From contig WGNV01000003.1 of NCBI GenBank assembly GCA_016124375.1, positions 62,001 to 126,000 on the forward strand: a stretch of 64,000 bases of DNA, written 5' to 3'. The translations under genes were made by a program, and so were the position numbers. Source of the stretch: Tepidisphaera sp. Lineage in GTDB: Bacteria > Planctomycetota > Phycisphaerae > Phycisphaerales > UBA1924. Under the pieces are notes generated by a model. It was not told where the DNA came from. It worked only from the letters and a program-made list of their open reading frames with translations, and did not search any database. Of the stretch, positions 24,507 to 33,029 are shown in pieces. Position 1 is the first letter of the stretch. Each line of letters opens with the position of its first letter.

Positions 24507-27500
24507 TTACGCCAGCCCGGGCCCGGCGATGCTTCCGCCGCCACCGAAGCCACCCATCGCCCCGGCGGGGGGGCGGCCGGGCGCCGGCCGCGCGGGCAGA
24601 CCGGGGCCTGGCCCTGGGCGGGGCATCGGGGGCGGGGGCGAGAGCTTGGCCCGGAAGACGAACTCGGTCACCTTGGCCCGGACCGTCTCCATCATCACCT
24701 GGAACTGGTACGAGCCTTCCTTTTTGTACTCGATGCGAGGGTCGTTTTGGCTGACGGCCCGGAAGTTGATGGTGTCGCGCAGCTGGTCCATCGCGTAGAG
24801 GTGGTCCTCCCACTCGTTGTCGAAGGTCTGGATGAGGATGGCCCGCTCGAACTGCAGCAGTTCGGCCCGCAGGATGTTCTCGATCATCGCGCGGATGGCA
24901 TTCTGGCGCTCCTTGCCTTCCAGGTACTTCTTCTCCGCCGGCAGACGCATCTGGTATTTGGTCTCCAGCAGCTTCTCGAGCTGGTCGTCGGTGGTGCACG
25001 CCAAAGCTTCGTCGATGGCGGCTTCCAGTCGCTTCTCCTTCACGAACTTGGCGGCCTGCTCGTCGATCATCGCCCGGAACTTCTGGGGGGGCGTCTTGCG
25101 GACCTCTTCGACCGTGAGGCTGAGCCCGTAGCGCCGGTTGGCCCAGGCGACGAGGTTGGCGAGCGCGGCCGCGGGATCCTCCCGCATCTGGTACTGCGCC
25201 ACGGTCATGGCGTATTCCACCGGGTAGGAGGTTTCGCGTTTCAGGTAGAGCTCCTCCACCTTGTCCATCAGCATGTCGGCGACGCTGACGCGGGTGTCGG
25301 TGGCGACCTTGTGGGTCTTGACGATCTCCTCGACCGAGACGTCGAACATCAGCTTGTCCTTGACCCACTTGGCGAGTTGCGCCGGGCCGTAGCTCGGCGT
25401 CACGTAGGTCACCAGGCCCGAGAGGTCGGTGTTGCGGATCTTGTGCTCGGCGGCCTCGGTGAGCAGGCGTTCAACTCGCTCGCGTTCGGCCCTGTCGCCG
25501 GCGGTGAGTTCGTGGGCGTTGAGCTCGACGCCGAAGCGCGACCGGGCCCACTGCACCAGGCCCGAGGCGTCGAAATCGACCTGGATTTCCGACTCTTCCT
25601 CGGGCAGGTATTCACCCAGCGTGAGGCTGATGGAGTGGCGGGCCTCGTAGAGCGCCTCGTCGATGATCGCCATTTCCATCTCGTGCATTTCCTTGCCGCG
25701 AAGACGCTCGGGGGGCACGGAGCACTCGAGCTTGGCCTTGGCGTATTCGGCCGCGGAGATGTAGGGGTAATCCGGGTCGAGGAACTCCTCGGCCTGGTCT
25801 TCCACCGTGGCGCGGATGAAATCGAAGATCAGGCCCTTGACGTCGCGTCCTTCGATCGCGCGCTGACGCAGCCCGTAGAAGGTCTGGCGCTGGTGCTCCA
25901 TCACTTCGTCGTACTCGAGCAGCTGCTTGCGGCCCTGGAAGTGGATCTCCTCCACCTTGCGCTGAGCTCGCTCCACGCTCTTGCTCAGCATCGGGTGCTC
26001 GATGGCGTCGCCCTCCTTCATGCCCAGGCGCGCCAGCACCTTCATGGTGGTCTCGCCCGCGAACATCTTCATGAGGTCGTCTTCGAGCGAGACGTAGAAG
26101 CGGCTGGAGCCTTTGTCGCCCTGGCGGCCGGAGCGGCCACGCAACTGGTTATCGATGCGACGCGCTTCGTGGCGCTCGGTGCCGATGACGTGCAGGCCCC
26201 CCATGTCCTCGGTGGTCGTGAACCAGCGCAGGCGGTGCAGGAGGAAGCGTCCGTGCTCGTCGAGCGCCTGGCGGCAGCCCTCGGCGTCGAGGCGCTGAAT
26301 CTCCTTGGTGTCCAGCCAGGTGTACTTGGCGCACCAGTGGCGCAGCAGCGCCATCTCGAGATCGGCAAAGGGCATCGCCTCGGCGTCGCGCTTCTGGATT
26401 TCCAGCTCCTTGGGGGCCATCTTGCGATAGACGCCTTCGGTCAGCTGTGCTTCGGTGGAGTCCACCGTCACGCTCGCCGGGCAGATGCCGCGTTTTTGCC
26501 AGTGCAGCAGAAGCTGCTCGCGGGTGACCGGGCCCAGCTTGATGTCGGTGCCGCGGCCGGCCATGTTGGTGGCGATCATCACGGCGCCAAGCTGGCCGGC
26601 GTTCTCCACGATGTGCGCCTCGCGCTCGTGCTGCTTGGCGTTGAGCACTTCGTGATGGATTGCGTACTTCTGCGTCAGCATCTTGGAGAGCGTTTCGCTC
26701 TTCTCGACGCTGGTGGTGCCCACCAGGATGGGCCGCCCGGCGTCGTGGAAATACTTGATCTCGTCGACGATGGCGTTCCACTTGTCCTTGGCGGTCATGA
26801 AGACCATGTCGTCAAAGTCGCGCCGGATCACCGGGCGATTGGTGGGGATCGAGACCACGTCAAGCTGGTAGATGTCGTGGAACTCCTGCGCCTCGGTGTC
26901 GGCGGTGCCGGTCATGCCCGCCAGGCGCTTGTACATCTTGAAGTTGTTCTGGATGGTGATGGTGGCGACCGTCTGGGTTTCTTCCTTGATCGGCACGCCC
27001 TCTTTGCACTCGATCGCCTGGTGCAGGCCGTCGGACCACTGCCGCCCCACCATCGGGCGGCCCGTGTTCACGTCCACGATCACGATGCCCGGCACCTGGC
27101 GCCCGGTCATCGGGTCCTGGGTGGGCATGACGACGTAATCCTTGTCGCGCTCGTACACCGTGTGGGCCCGCAGCGACTGCTCCAGCAGGTGGGGCAGGTC
27201 CATGTTCTCGTCCACATAGAAGCTGCCGATTCCGGCCTCGCGCTGGGCCTCGCTGATCCCCTCGTGCTCCAGCGTGGTGCGCTTGCGGTCCAGCTTCACC
27301 TCGTAGTACTGCTTGAAGCGATCGCGCTCTCGCTCCAGCGGGGCGAGCTCGGCCTTGTAGCGGGCGAGTTCTTCCTGGAGCTTGGGGATCATGCTCTTGT
27401 CGCGGGCCTGGCGGATGTCGCCCTCGCACCCCTTGATGCGCATCTTGCACTTCTCGACCTTTTCGTTGGCTTCGTCCCACGGGCGCTGCTTGGCCACCAG

Positions 27501-28496
27501 GTGGCGCGCCAGGCGGTCGGCCAGGTCGTAGCGGGGCTCGCCCTTCCTGGCCTTGCCCGAGATGATGAGGGGCGTCCGGGCCTCGTCGATGAGCACCGAG
27601 TCGACCTCGTCGACGATGGCGAAGTGCCGATGCCGCTGGACTTGTTCCTGCTCGCTGCGCTTCATGTTGTCGCGCAGGTAATCAAACCCGAACTCGGCGG
27701 TGGTGCCGTAGACGACGTCGCAGCGGTACATCACCCGCTTCTGGCTTTCGTCCTGCATGTGCATGGGGTGGATCGCCCCCACCGTCATGCCCAGGGCGTG
27801 GAAGTACGGGAAGACCCAGTCGCGGTCGCGCTGGACCAGGTAGTCGTTGACGGTGACGACGTGCACTCGCATGCGCTCGATGGCCGCGACGAAGCACGCG
27901 AGCGGCGCCACGATCGTCTTGCCTTCGCCGGTGCGCATTTCCGCGATCTTGCCCTGGCCCAGCACCATGCCGCCGATCAGCTGCACGTCGAAGGGTCGCG
28001 CTCGGAAGGGCGGACGGCTTTCGGGGTACAACTCCCGAACGGCTTCATAGACCTCGTTGGGAATGTCCACCTGCATCCAGCCGGGGATCATGCTGTTGTT
28101 GCCCATCCACTCGCCCGTGGGCGGGGCGGGGGGCGTGGCGTCCATCTTCGCCTTGGTTTCAAAGTACAACGCACGGGCGGCCTCGGGCAGGCGTCCCGGG
28201 TCAAACCCCTTCTCAGGGTTGAAGACGTTGCGGATGCCCACCGCCCGGTCCATCGCCTCGCGGGCGACGGAGAGGGCCTCGGGCAGCAGCGCGTCGAGCT
28301 TTTCGCCCTTGTCCCGACGGGCGCGGAGAAGGCCGAGCTGCTCGCGCAACTGCGCGTCGGTCAGCGCCCGGGCCTTGGGCTCCAGCGCGTTGATTTCGCT
28401 CACTTTCTGGTTGTATCGCTTCACGAACCGGTCGTTGCGGGTACCGATGAGGCGGTTCAGCAACGGGCCAATAAGAGGAATGCCTTGCTCTGCCAT
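24507..28496 (-). CDS. secA: Protein translocase subunit SecA (long form)
   Basis: The ATPase motor that pushes preproteins through SecYEG. 1329 residues from ATG 28496 (MAEQGIPLIGPLLNRLIG). The Walker A region is EMRTGEGKT at about 180-188, the DEVDSVLIDEARTPLIISG block lies near 293-311, and GRQVPGIVIVDVNTGRPM, the GTTSVEKSE motif, NMAGRGTDIKLG and the GRSGRQGDKGSSRF arginine-finger block follow in order. E. coli SecA is 901 residues; the extra length comes from a Lys/Glu-rich insertion after DLADRLARHL (about 330-420) and an enlarged C-terminal half (about 950-1329). The tail is Pro/Gly-rich (PGPGPGLPARPAPGRPP) and the usual CxCxSGxxxxxCCG zinc motif is absent. Confidence 0.97.
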   Translation of the reverse strand: MAEQGIPLIGPLLNRLIGTRNDRFVKRYNQKVSEINALEPKARALTDAQLREQLGLLRARRDKGEKLDALLPEALSVAREAMDRAVGIRNVFNPEKGFDPGRLPEAARALYFETKAKMDATPPAPPTGEWMGNNSMIPGWMQVDIPNEVYEAVRELYPESRPPFRARPFDVQLIGGMVLGQGKIAEMRTGEGKTIVAPLACFVAAIERMRVHVVTVNDYLVQRDRDWVFPYFHALGMTVGAIHPMHMQDESQKRVMYRCDVVYGTTAEFGFDYLRDNMKRSEQEQVQRHRHFAIVDEVDSVLIDEARTPLIISGKARKGEPRYDLADRLARHLVAKQRPWDEANEKVEKCKMRIKGCEGDIRQARDKSMIPKLQEELARYKAELAPLERERDRFKQYYEVKLDRKRTTLEHEGISEAQREAGIGSFYVDENMDLPHLLEQSLRAHTVYERDKDYVVMPTQDPMTGRQVPGIVIVDVNTGRPMVGRQWSDGLHQAIECKEGVPIKEETQTVATITIQNNFKMYKRLAGMTGTADTEAQEFHDIYQLDVVSIPTNRPVIRRDFDDMVFMTAKDKWNAIVDEIKYFHDAGRPILVGTTSVEKSETLSKMLTQKYAIHHEVLNAKQHEREAHIVENAGQLGAVMIATNMAGRGTDIKLGPVTREQLLLHWQKRGICPASVTVDSTEAQLTEGVYRKMAPKELEIQKRDAEAMPFADLEMALLRHWCAKYTWLDTKEIQRLDAEGCRQALDEHGRFLLHRLRWFTTTEDMGGLHVIGTERHEARRIDNQLRGRSGRQGDKGSSRFYVSLEDDLMKMFAGETTMKVLARLGMKEGDAIEHPMLSKSVERAQRKVEEIHFQGRKQLLEYDEVMEHQRQTFYGLRQRAIEGRDVKGLIFDFIRATVEDQAEEFLDPDYPYISAAEYAKAKLECSVPPERLRGKEMHEMEMAIIDEALYEARHSISLTLGEYLPEEESEIQVDFDASGLVQWARSRFGVELNAHELTAGDRAERERVERLLTEAAEHKIRNTDLSGLVTYVTPSYGPAQLAKWVKDKLMFDVSVEEIVKTHKVATDTRVSVADMLMDKVEELYLKRETSYPVEYAMTVAQYQMREDPAAALANLVAWANRRYGLSLTVEEVRKTPPQKFRAMIDEQAAKFVKEKRLEAAIDEALACTTDDQLEKLLETKYQMRLPAEKKYLEGKERQNAIRAMIENILRAELLQFERAILIQTFDNEWEDHLYAMDQLRDTINFRAVSQNDPRIEYKKEGSYQFQVMMETVRAKVTEFVFRAKLSPPPPMPRPGPGPGLPARPAPGRPPAGAMGGFGGGGSIAGPGLA

Positions 28497-28646
28497 GTGT
28501 GCTTCGCCTTGTGAGAGCCGCCGCGCTCGCGGGCGCGACGGGATGCCCACGGACTTTGGGCCCGTGGGTTTCTATGTGCATGTGTGAGGTGGACGGACGC
28601 CGCGCACGCCATGGCGCACGCGCTGATCAAAGACGCCGGGTGTCTC

Positions 28647-28988
28647 TCACACCCGCGGCGGCGGTAGATCCGTCAGCCACACGCCCGGCAGGCGAGGGGC
28701 AAAGTCATTCTCGGGCAATCGCCAGGCTGCGACCACCTTGGGAACCAGGAATCGGGTGAGCCCGGCGTGAACAGCCGCCGGACGCTCGGTCTGGCGGCGG
28801 GGTGCCCGAACATGCACCTTGGTCGGCACCTCGGCGAGTTGGCGCTGCACCGTCCCGCGGCCAACCTCGCGCGACATCGCCCGGGCGTCGGGAGCCTGCA
28901 AGACCATCGCCACCACCAGCAAGACCGACAACCCCCCGAGCGCGGCTCGGAGACTGGTCGGGCAATTTTGGGGGTGGTTCAAGGCCAT
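28647..28988 (-). CDS. Small hypothetical protein with N-terminal membrane segment
   Basis: 113 residues if started at ATG 28988; a GTG 12 nt upstream is also possible. A hydrophobic stretch, ALGGLSVLLVVAMVLQ followed by APDARA, looks like a signal peptide or membrane anchor. The rest is basic, with no recognised domain (VHVRAPRRQTERPAAVHAG, then a hydrophilic Pro-rich end). No good ribosome site is visible. It is upstream of secA on the same strand, 150 nt away. It could be a real envelope protein or chance open frame. Confidence 0.4.
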   Translation of the reverse strand: MALNHPQNCPTSLRAALGGLSVLLVVAMVLQAPDARAMSREVGRGTVQRQLAEVPTKVHVRAPRRQTERPAAVHAGLTRFLVPKVVAAWRLPENDFAPRLPGVWLTDLPPPRV

Positions 28989-29201
28989 TCGTGTAGACAC
29001 ACTCTTCTTCGGAGTCTATCCGGGTTCGATGCGGAAGATTAACCCGTTGCGACGACGAATTCTGCACTCGGGGCCTCCCAGCCAAGCCCGCCTTTGTGTA
29101 ACCTCCTAACAAGGACCGAGAACCAAACCCTACCCGACCGACTCAAACCTGCCGCGACCTTTCGTCGCCGCCAGATCGCCCGACTTATTGCCCGGAGCCG
29201 C

Positions 29202-29894
29202 ATGCGTCACATCAGATTTAGTTGCGCCTACGTCGTGGTTGCCTGCCGATTGGCTTGCGGGCAGCCTCTGGTCACACAGTTTCCCGCCAGCGTGTCCGTG
29301 GACGCGAACGGAGCCGCGACGATCCATTTCCGGAGCGTCACGCCAATGACCATTGACGAAGCAGTCGCGCAGCTCCCCGATCAGGTTCCCTTGGGCGAAG
29401 TTCAGCCCGATGGCTCGGTGCGGCCGGGAATCGAAATTCGCAACGACAGTTCGCGCGTGCTGCGCACGGTCGGCAAGGCCATTCCGGTCGGCGTCGTGCT
29501 CCAGCCCGACGGCGAATGGACGATCCGGACCGGCGGGGCTCAGATCGACGATGCCGCGTTCGAGCCAGGGCACGCCGAGATCGTGCATGGCTCGGAATCC
29601 ATCGCCCTGCAACGCACATTCTGGCCCGGCTCGGAGTTTGATTTTCCGATTCATACCACCATCCGCCCCAAGCGCTCGAACCTTGACCCCAGCGCATTGC
29701 GTCCCGAGACCTGCGACCCCGACGTCAATCGGGATCACATGCTCGATGCGGGCGATGTCGCGTGCCTGACGGACATCATCGCCGGGGGCGAGGTATGTTC
29801 CTGCGTCAACGCGGATTTCAATCGCGATGGCGTCATGGACCTCGATGACATCAACGCGCTGATCAACGTCATCGCCGGGGGGGATTGCCCCTAG
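29202..29894 (+). CDS. Secreted protein with diverged dockerin tail
   Basis: 230 residues from ATG 29202 (GGAG 6 nt upstream). The signal-like N-terminus is MRHIRFSCAYVVVACRLACG. The central region of about 140 residues is beta-rich with no recognised family (VDANGAATIHFRSVTPM). The tail aligns with the other dockerins but is diverged: in the first half (CDPDVNRDHMLDAGDVACL) DHML replaces DGVA, and the linker GEVCSCVNA contains two extra Cys where others have GENPTGIDP. The second half is conserved (DFNRDGVMDLDDINALINV ... GGDCP). It is isolated from the other dockerin genes. The cargo function is unknown. Confidence 0.75.
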   Translation: MRHIRFSCAYVVVACRLACGQPLVTQFPASVSVDANGAATIHFRSVTPMTIDEAVAQLPDQVPLGEVQPDGSVRPGIEIRNDSSRVLRTVGKAIPVGVVLQPDGEWTIRTGGAQIDDAAFEPGHAEIVHGSESIALQRTFWPGSEFDFPIHTTIRPKRSNLDPSALRPETCDPDVNRDHMLDAGDVACLTDIIAGGEVCSCVNADFNRDGVMDLDDINALINVIAGGDCP

Positions 29895-30023
29895 GCCGGT
29901 CTTGCGCCCGCTCCCCGACGACTCAGCCGGGTTTCATTTTCGTGGATTTCAACGGATCGCGAGCCGCTGACCGATAGCAACCCAACGCGTGCGACGAGCC
30001 CGGGGGCGTCGTACATTCGGTGC

Positions 30024-30434
30024 ATGAGCGATCCCTCCCCTTCCCCCCGCGCCGGAGACGATGAATCCATGATCGCCGTCCGCCAGACGCTGCCCGCCAC
30101 CCGCGAATCTCTCACCCACAAGTTCTCCATCGAACGCCACGAGGGGTACCTCACCATCGGCCTTTACGCCGACGGCAAGCCGGGGGAGATCTTCATCAAG
30201 ATGGCCAAGGAAGGCTCGACGATTTCGGGCATGTGCCAAGCGTTCTGCCGTGCTTTCAGCCTCGCCCTGCAGTTCGGCCTCACCGTCGACGAGGCGGTCC
30301 GCCGGTTCAAGGGCATGCGCTTTGAGCCCATGGGCATGACCAGCAACACCGACATCCCCGAGGCGTCGTCGATCGTGGACTATGTGGCCCGGTACCTCGA
30401 GCTGCACTACGGCAGCGCCGGCACACGGGGCTGA
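30024..30434 (+). CDS. TSCPD domain protein (ribonucleotide reductase C-terminal-like)
   Basis: 136 residues. The body from ESLTHKFSIERHEGYLTIG to FKGMRFEPMG matches the TSCPD domain found at the C-terminus of class II (adenosylcobalamin) ribonucleotide reductases: KPGEIFIKMAKEGSTISGMCQAF, then ALQFGLTVDEAVRRFKG. In NrdJ this region lies beside the redox-active C-terminus, but here it stands alone and the CxxC-type end is missing. A second possible start is Met16 (30069). Other planctomycetes have comparable free-standing copies, as far as I know. It may be an accessory subunit or regulator of NrdJ encoded elsewhere. No ribosome site is obvious. Confidence 0.75.
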   Translation: MSDPSPSPRAGDDESMIAVRQTLPATRESLTHKFSIERHEGYLTIGLYADGKPGEIFIKMAKEGSTISGMCQAFCRAFSLALQFGLTVDEAVRRFKGMRFEPMGMTSNTDIPEASSIVDYVARYLELHYGSAGTRG

Positions 30435-30463
30435 GGCCGCCCGGGGCGCCGCGCCTCGCTCCA

Positions 30464-31177
30464 CTATCGCTTCACAAAGCAAAGTTCGGGCCCGGCGGGG
30501 GAGCGGGCAAAGACCTGGTAGCCCGCGCCGCGAAGGCTCTCGATCGCCCGCACCGTGCGCGGGACGTCCGCCTTGGGGTTGGTCCAGTAGTGAAACTCGA
30601 TCAGCATCAGGCTGGGACGGACGTCCGTCTTCAAGAGGTCCTCGATTACCTCGTATTCGCTTCCCTCGATGTCCATCTTGAGCACATCGACGCGGGTGTG
30701 GCCGAGGTCGGACATGAGCGTTGCCAAGCGACGCACGTGGAGTTCGACCACTTCGGCGGCGCCGCTAGTTTGATCGGACTTGTTATAGGAGGCGGCAGTG
30801 GGGTCTTGGCTTCGCATCACGAACCGGGCCACGCCGTCGCTCGCGGCCAGCCCCAACGGATGAAACACAAACTTGTCCGTGAGTTTCTGAGACTCGATCC
30901 ACGTGCGGGAGCGGGGGGTGGGGTCGAACGCGTGCACCCGGCACCCGAATCGTTCGATCATGCCCAGGTCCCATGTGATGTCGTGCCCGACGCCCACGCC
31001 GTAGACCACGCTGTCGGCGTTCACCAGTTCGGGAATGACCCACCAGCCGCCGTACTCGGTGCCGATGCGGACCGAGCGGACGCCGGAGATCGTGGGTACG
31101 GCAAAGTCAGTACCGACCAACGCTCGAAAGTTCCGGCGCGCGATCCGGGCTGCATCCTTGGCGGCTTTGACGAGCAT
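30464..31177 (-). CDS. FkbM family methyltransferase
   Basis: 237 residues. The FkbM-type SAM methyltransferase pattern is VYGVGVGHDITWDLGMIERFGCRVHAFDPTP (motif I and following acidic strand), then LGLAASDGVARF and DVLKMDIEGSEYEVIEDLL, the hallmark block of the family, ending LIEFHY and YQVFARSPAGPELCFVK. Such enzymes O-methylate sugars or small natural products, commonly on surface glycans. The SAM glycine loop (GVGVGHD) differs slightly from the usual GANxG. It is convergent with the TSCPD gene, 29 nt apart. No glycosyltransferase genes are adjacent, so the substrate is unknown. Confidence 0.88.
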   Translation of the reverse strand: MLVKAAKDAARIARRNFRALVGTDFAVPTISGVRSVRIGTEYGGWWVIPELVNADSVVYGVGVGHDITWDLGMIERFGCRVHAFDPTPRSRTWIESQKLTDKFVFHPLGLAASDGVARFVMRSQDPTAASYNKSDQTSGAAEVVELHVRRLATLMSDLGHTRVDVLKMDIEGSEYEVIEDLLKTDVRPSLMLIEFHYWTNPKADVPRTVRAIESLRGAGYQVFARSPAGPELCFVKR

Positions 31178-31262
31178 GGCGGTTCGGCTCCCCTCAACAG
31201 TTCGATCTCGGCAATCAGTATGGCGTCATCATCGCCCCGGTTCATTCGATTCGGTCGGGCAA

Positions 31263-32222
31263 TTACACCACACGATTCGGCGGCTCGCCTCCGGCGATGA
31301 TCGCCATGGCGTTGGCACGCACGATCTCGACCATCATTCCGCGGCTGCGGCGGCTCGCGCTGCCGATGTGGGGCGACAGCACGACATTGGTCATCGAAAT
31401 GAGATCGGGGTGGACCTTGGGCTCTTGCTCGAAGACGTCGAGCCCAGCCGCGGCCAGTCGCCCGCCCTTGAGTGCGTCGACCAGCGCCTGCTCCTGCACG
31501 ACGGGGCCCCTGGAGGTATTGATGAGGACCGCGCCGGGTTTGACGATGGCCAGGTTTTTGGCGTTGATCAAGCCGCGGGTTTCGGGCGTCAAAGGCGTAT
31601 GCAGCGAGATGTAGTCGGCCTTGGCCAGGCCTTCTTCCAGGGAGACGCGGGTAGCGTTGAGCGGGGCGAACTCGAAGGCGGGGTGGGGTGTTCGGGCGGT
31701 GTAGAGGATTTTCATGCCCCAACCCAGGGATCGCAGGGCAGTGGCGAAGCCGATGCGTCCGGCGCCCACGATGTGAAGAGTTCGCCCGGCGATGTCGAGC
31801 CCGAGGAACTCATTGGGCCCCAAGGGACCTCGGGCGCCATATTCGGCGGAGCGAGCGAAGCGGTCGGCGGCGATGAGCCCGCGAGCCGCGGCCAGCATGA
31901 GGGTCCAGGCCATGTCGGCGGTGCCCTCGGTGACGGCGTCGGGGGTGTTGGTGACGATGATGCCCCGCTTTTTGCAGGCCGCCAGGTCGATGTTGTCGGT
32001 GCCGACCGCGAAGTTGCAGACGGCCTTGAGGCCCTCGCCGGCGGCTTTGAGCAGTTCGTCGTCGACGCGCTCCGAAACCCAGGTGACGAGGATGTTTGCC
32101 CCGCTCACGAACGACAGCAGTTCGTCGCGCAGAAACGCACGCTCGCATTCGTTCGAGATCAGTTCGGTATCGGGCAGATCGAGCTCACCCGGCAGGTGAC
32201 GGCAGACGCAGATTCGGATCAT
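31263..32222 (-). CDS. D-isomer-specific 2-hydroxyacid dehydrogenase (glyoxylate reductase-like)
   Basis: 319 residues from ATG 32222. NAD-dependent family with Rossmann motif IVGAGRIGFATA at about residue 150. The catalytic triad is visible as Arg in NTSRGPVV, Glu in FEQEPKVHP and His in LSPHIGSA. The N-terminal part shows FAVGTDNIDLAACKKRGI and NTPDAVTEGTADMAW. The best fit is glyoxylate/hydroxypyruvate reductase (D-glycerate dehydrogenase); lactate or phosphoglycerate dehydrogenase cannot be excluded. There is no ACT domain, so it is not a long SerA. It is divergent from argR, so its promoter overlaps or adjoins the ARG-box region. Confidence 0.9.
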   Translation of the reverse strand: MIRICVCRHLPGELDLPDTELISNECERAFLRDELLSFVSGANILVTWVSERVDDELLKAAGEGLKAVCNFAVGTDNIDLAACKKRGIIVTNTPDAVTEGTADMAWTLMLAAARGLIAADRFARSAEYGARGPLGPNEFLGLDIAGRTLHIVGAGRIGFATALRSLGWGMKILYTARTPHPAFEFAPLNATRVSLEEGLAKADYISLHTPLTPETRGLINAKNLAIVKPGAVLINTSRGPVVQEQALVDALKGGRLAAAGLDVFEQEPKVHPDLISMTNVVLSPHIGSASRRSRGMMVEIVRANAMAIIAGGEPPNRVV

Positions 32223-32263
32223 GCAGGCAGCGTACCCGCGCGGATCCGGATGGGTCCGCAAAC

Positions 32264-32277
32264 CGAATGATTATTCA
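32264..32277. promoter_or_regulatory. Putative ARG box 1
   Basis: CGAATGATTATTCA fits the ArgR operator half-sites TGAAT and ATTCA around four bases, with one mismatch. It lies in the divergent space between the hydroxyacid dehydrogenase and argR. Confidence 0.55.
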
Positions 32278-32313
32278 CGGATTATTGGAAAGTCGGGGCT
32301 GATTCAAGTTTAC

Positions 32314-32348
32314 TTGACTCTCTTATGCACAATCTGAATACTCATGCA
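32314..32348 (+). promoter_or_regulatory. argR promoter overlapped by putative ARG box 2
   Basis: TTGACT (32314-32319), a 17-nt spacer, then AATACT (32337-32342). The sequence TGAATACTCATGCA (32335-32348), an ARG-box match with one mismatch, covers the -10 box. Transcription would start near 32349-32350, only 2-3 nt before the preferred ATG at 32352. ArgR binding here would block its own promoter. Confidence 0.5.
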
Positions 32349-32351
32349 CAT

Positions 32352-32828
32352 ATGGACGCCAAAGGCCGTCGCCAGCAACTGATCCGCCGCATCATCGAAA
32401 GCCGCCCGGTGTACAGCCAGGAAGAGCTTGGCGAGCAGTTGGCGGTGCAGGGGGTGCCGGCAACGCAGGCGACGCTCTCTCGCGACCTGCGCGAGCTGGG
32501 CATGCTCAAAGGGCCGGAGGGGTACACGCTTTCGGCGGCTCCTTCGCAGCAGGCGTTCCGGGCCGATCCGGCGCAGTTGCGGATGGCCGCGCAGACGCAT
32601 CTGCTGTCGGCCCAGCGTGCGGGGAGCATCGTCGTGCTGCGGACCAACCCGGGGCACGCCTCGGCGCTGGCGCTGGTGCTTGATCAGGCGCCACCGGACG
32701 GGGTGATGGGCACAGTTGCGGGCGATGACACGATATTCGTGGCGACACCCAGCCCGAACAAGGCGGGGCGCGTGGTCAAGCTGATGCGAAGCCTGCTGAG
32801 CCCGCAAGAGGCGGCCGTGGGCGTTTGA
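32352..32828 (+). CDS. argR: Arginine repressor ArgR
   Basis: The arginine-responsive hexameric regulator. 158 residues from ATG 32352 (MDAKGRRQQLIRRIIESRP); an in-frame ATG at 32325 would place the operator and -10 box inside the gene, so I prefer the shorter form. The N-terminal winged helix contains QEELGEQLAVQGVPATQAT followed by LSRDLRELGM, the DNA-recognition block. The C-terminal oligomerisation/arginine domain has LRTNPGHASALALVLDQ and MGTVAGDDTIFVATPS, where the GD-D residues contact arginine in the family. It is upstream of argC, argB, argF and argG on the same strand. Two ARG-box-like sequences upstream suggest autoregulation. Confidence 0.94.
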   Translation: MDAKGRRQQLIRRIIESRPVYSQEELGEQLAVQGVPATQATLSRDLRELGMLKGPEGYTLSAAPSQQAFRADPAQLRMAAQTHLLSAQRAGSIVVLRTNPGHASALALVLDQAPPDGVMGTVAGDDTIFVATPSPNKAGRVVKLMRSLLSPQEAAVGV

Positions 32829-33029
32829 TCCCGCCGCGGGGCGAGGCCGTGAAACGGGTCGGGATCGGCACGCAACCCGGGTCTGGGCGAAGCGGGTCAC
32901 GAGTTCGCCTTGGTCACGCTCCTAAGAATGGGAACAGAAAGGCCGCACGGCCCGGGAACGCGGCCGGTGGGTGGCATCGTCTGAAGGGCGTGATCGGGAC
33001 ACAGCTGCGAGGCTTGAAGGGGTAGTCAC

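Noticed and set aside
24426-28514. 1362-codon open frame on the plus strand
   Set aside because: It is antisense to secA with the same GC-driven composition.
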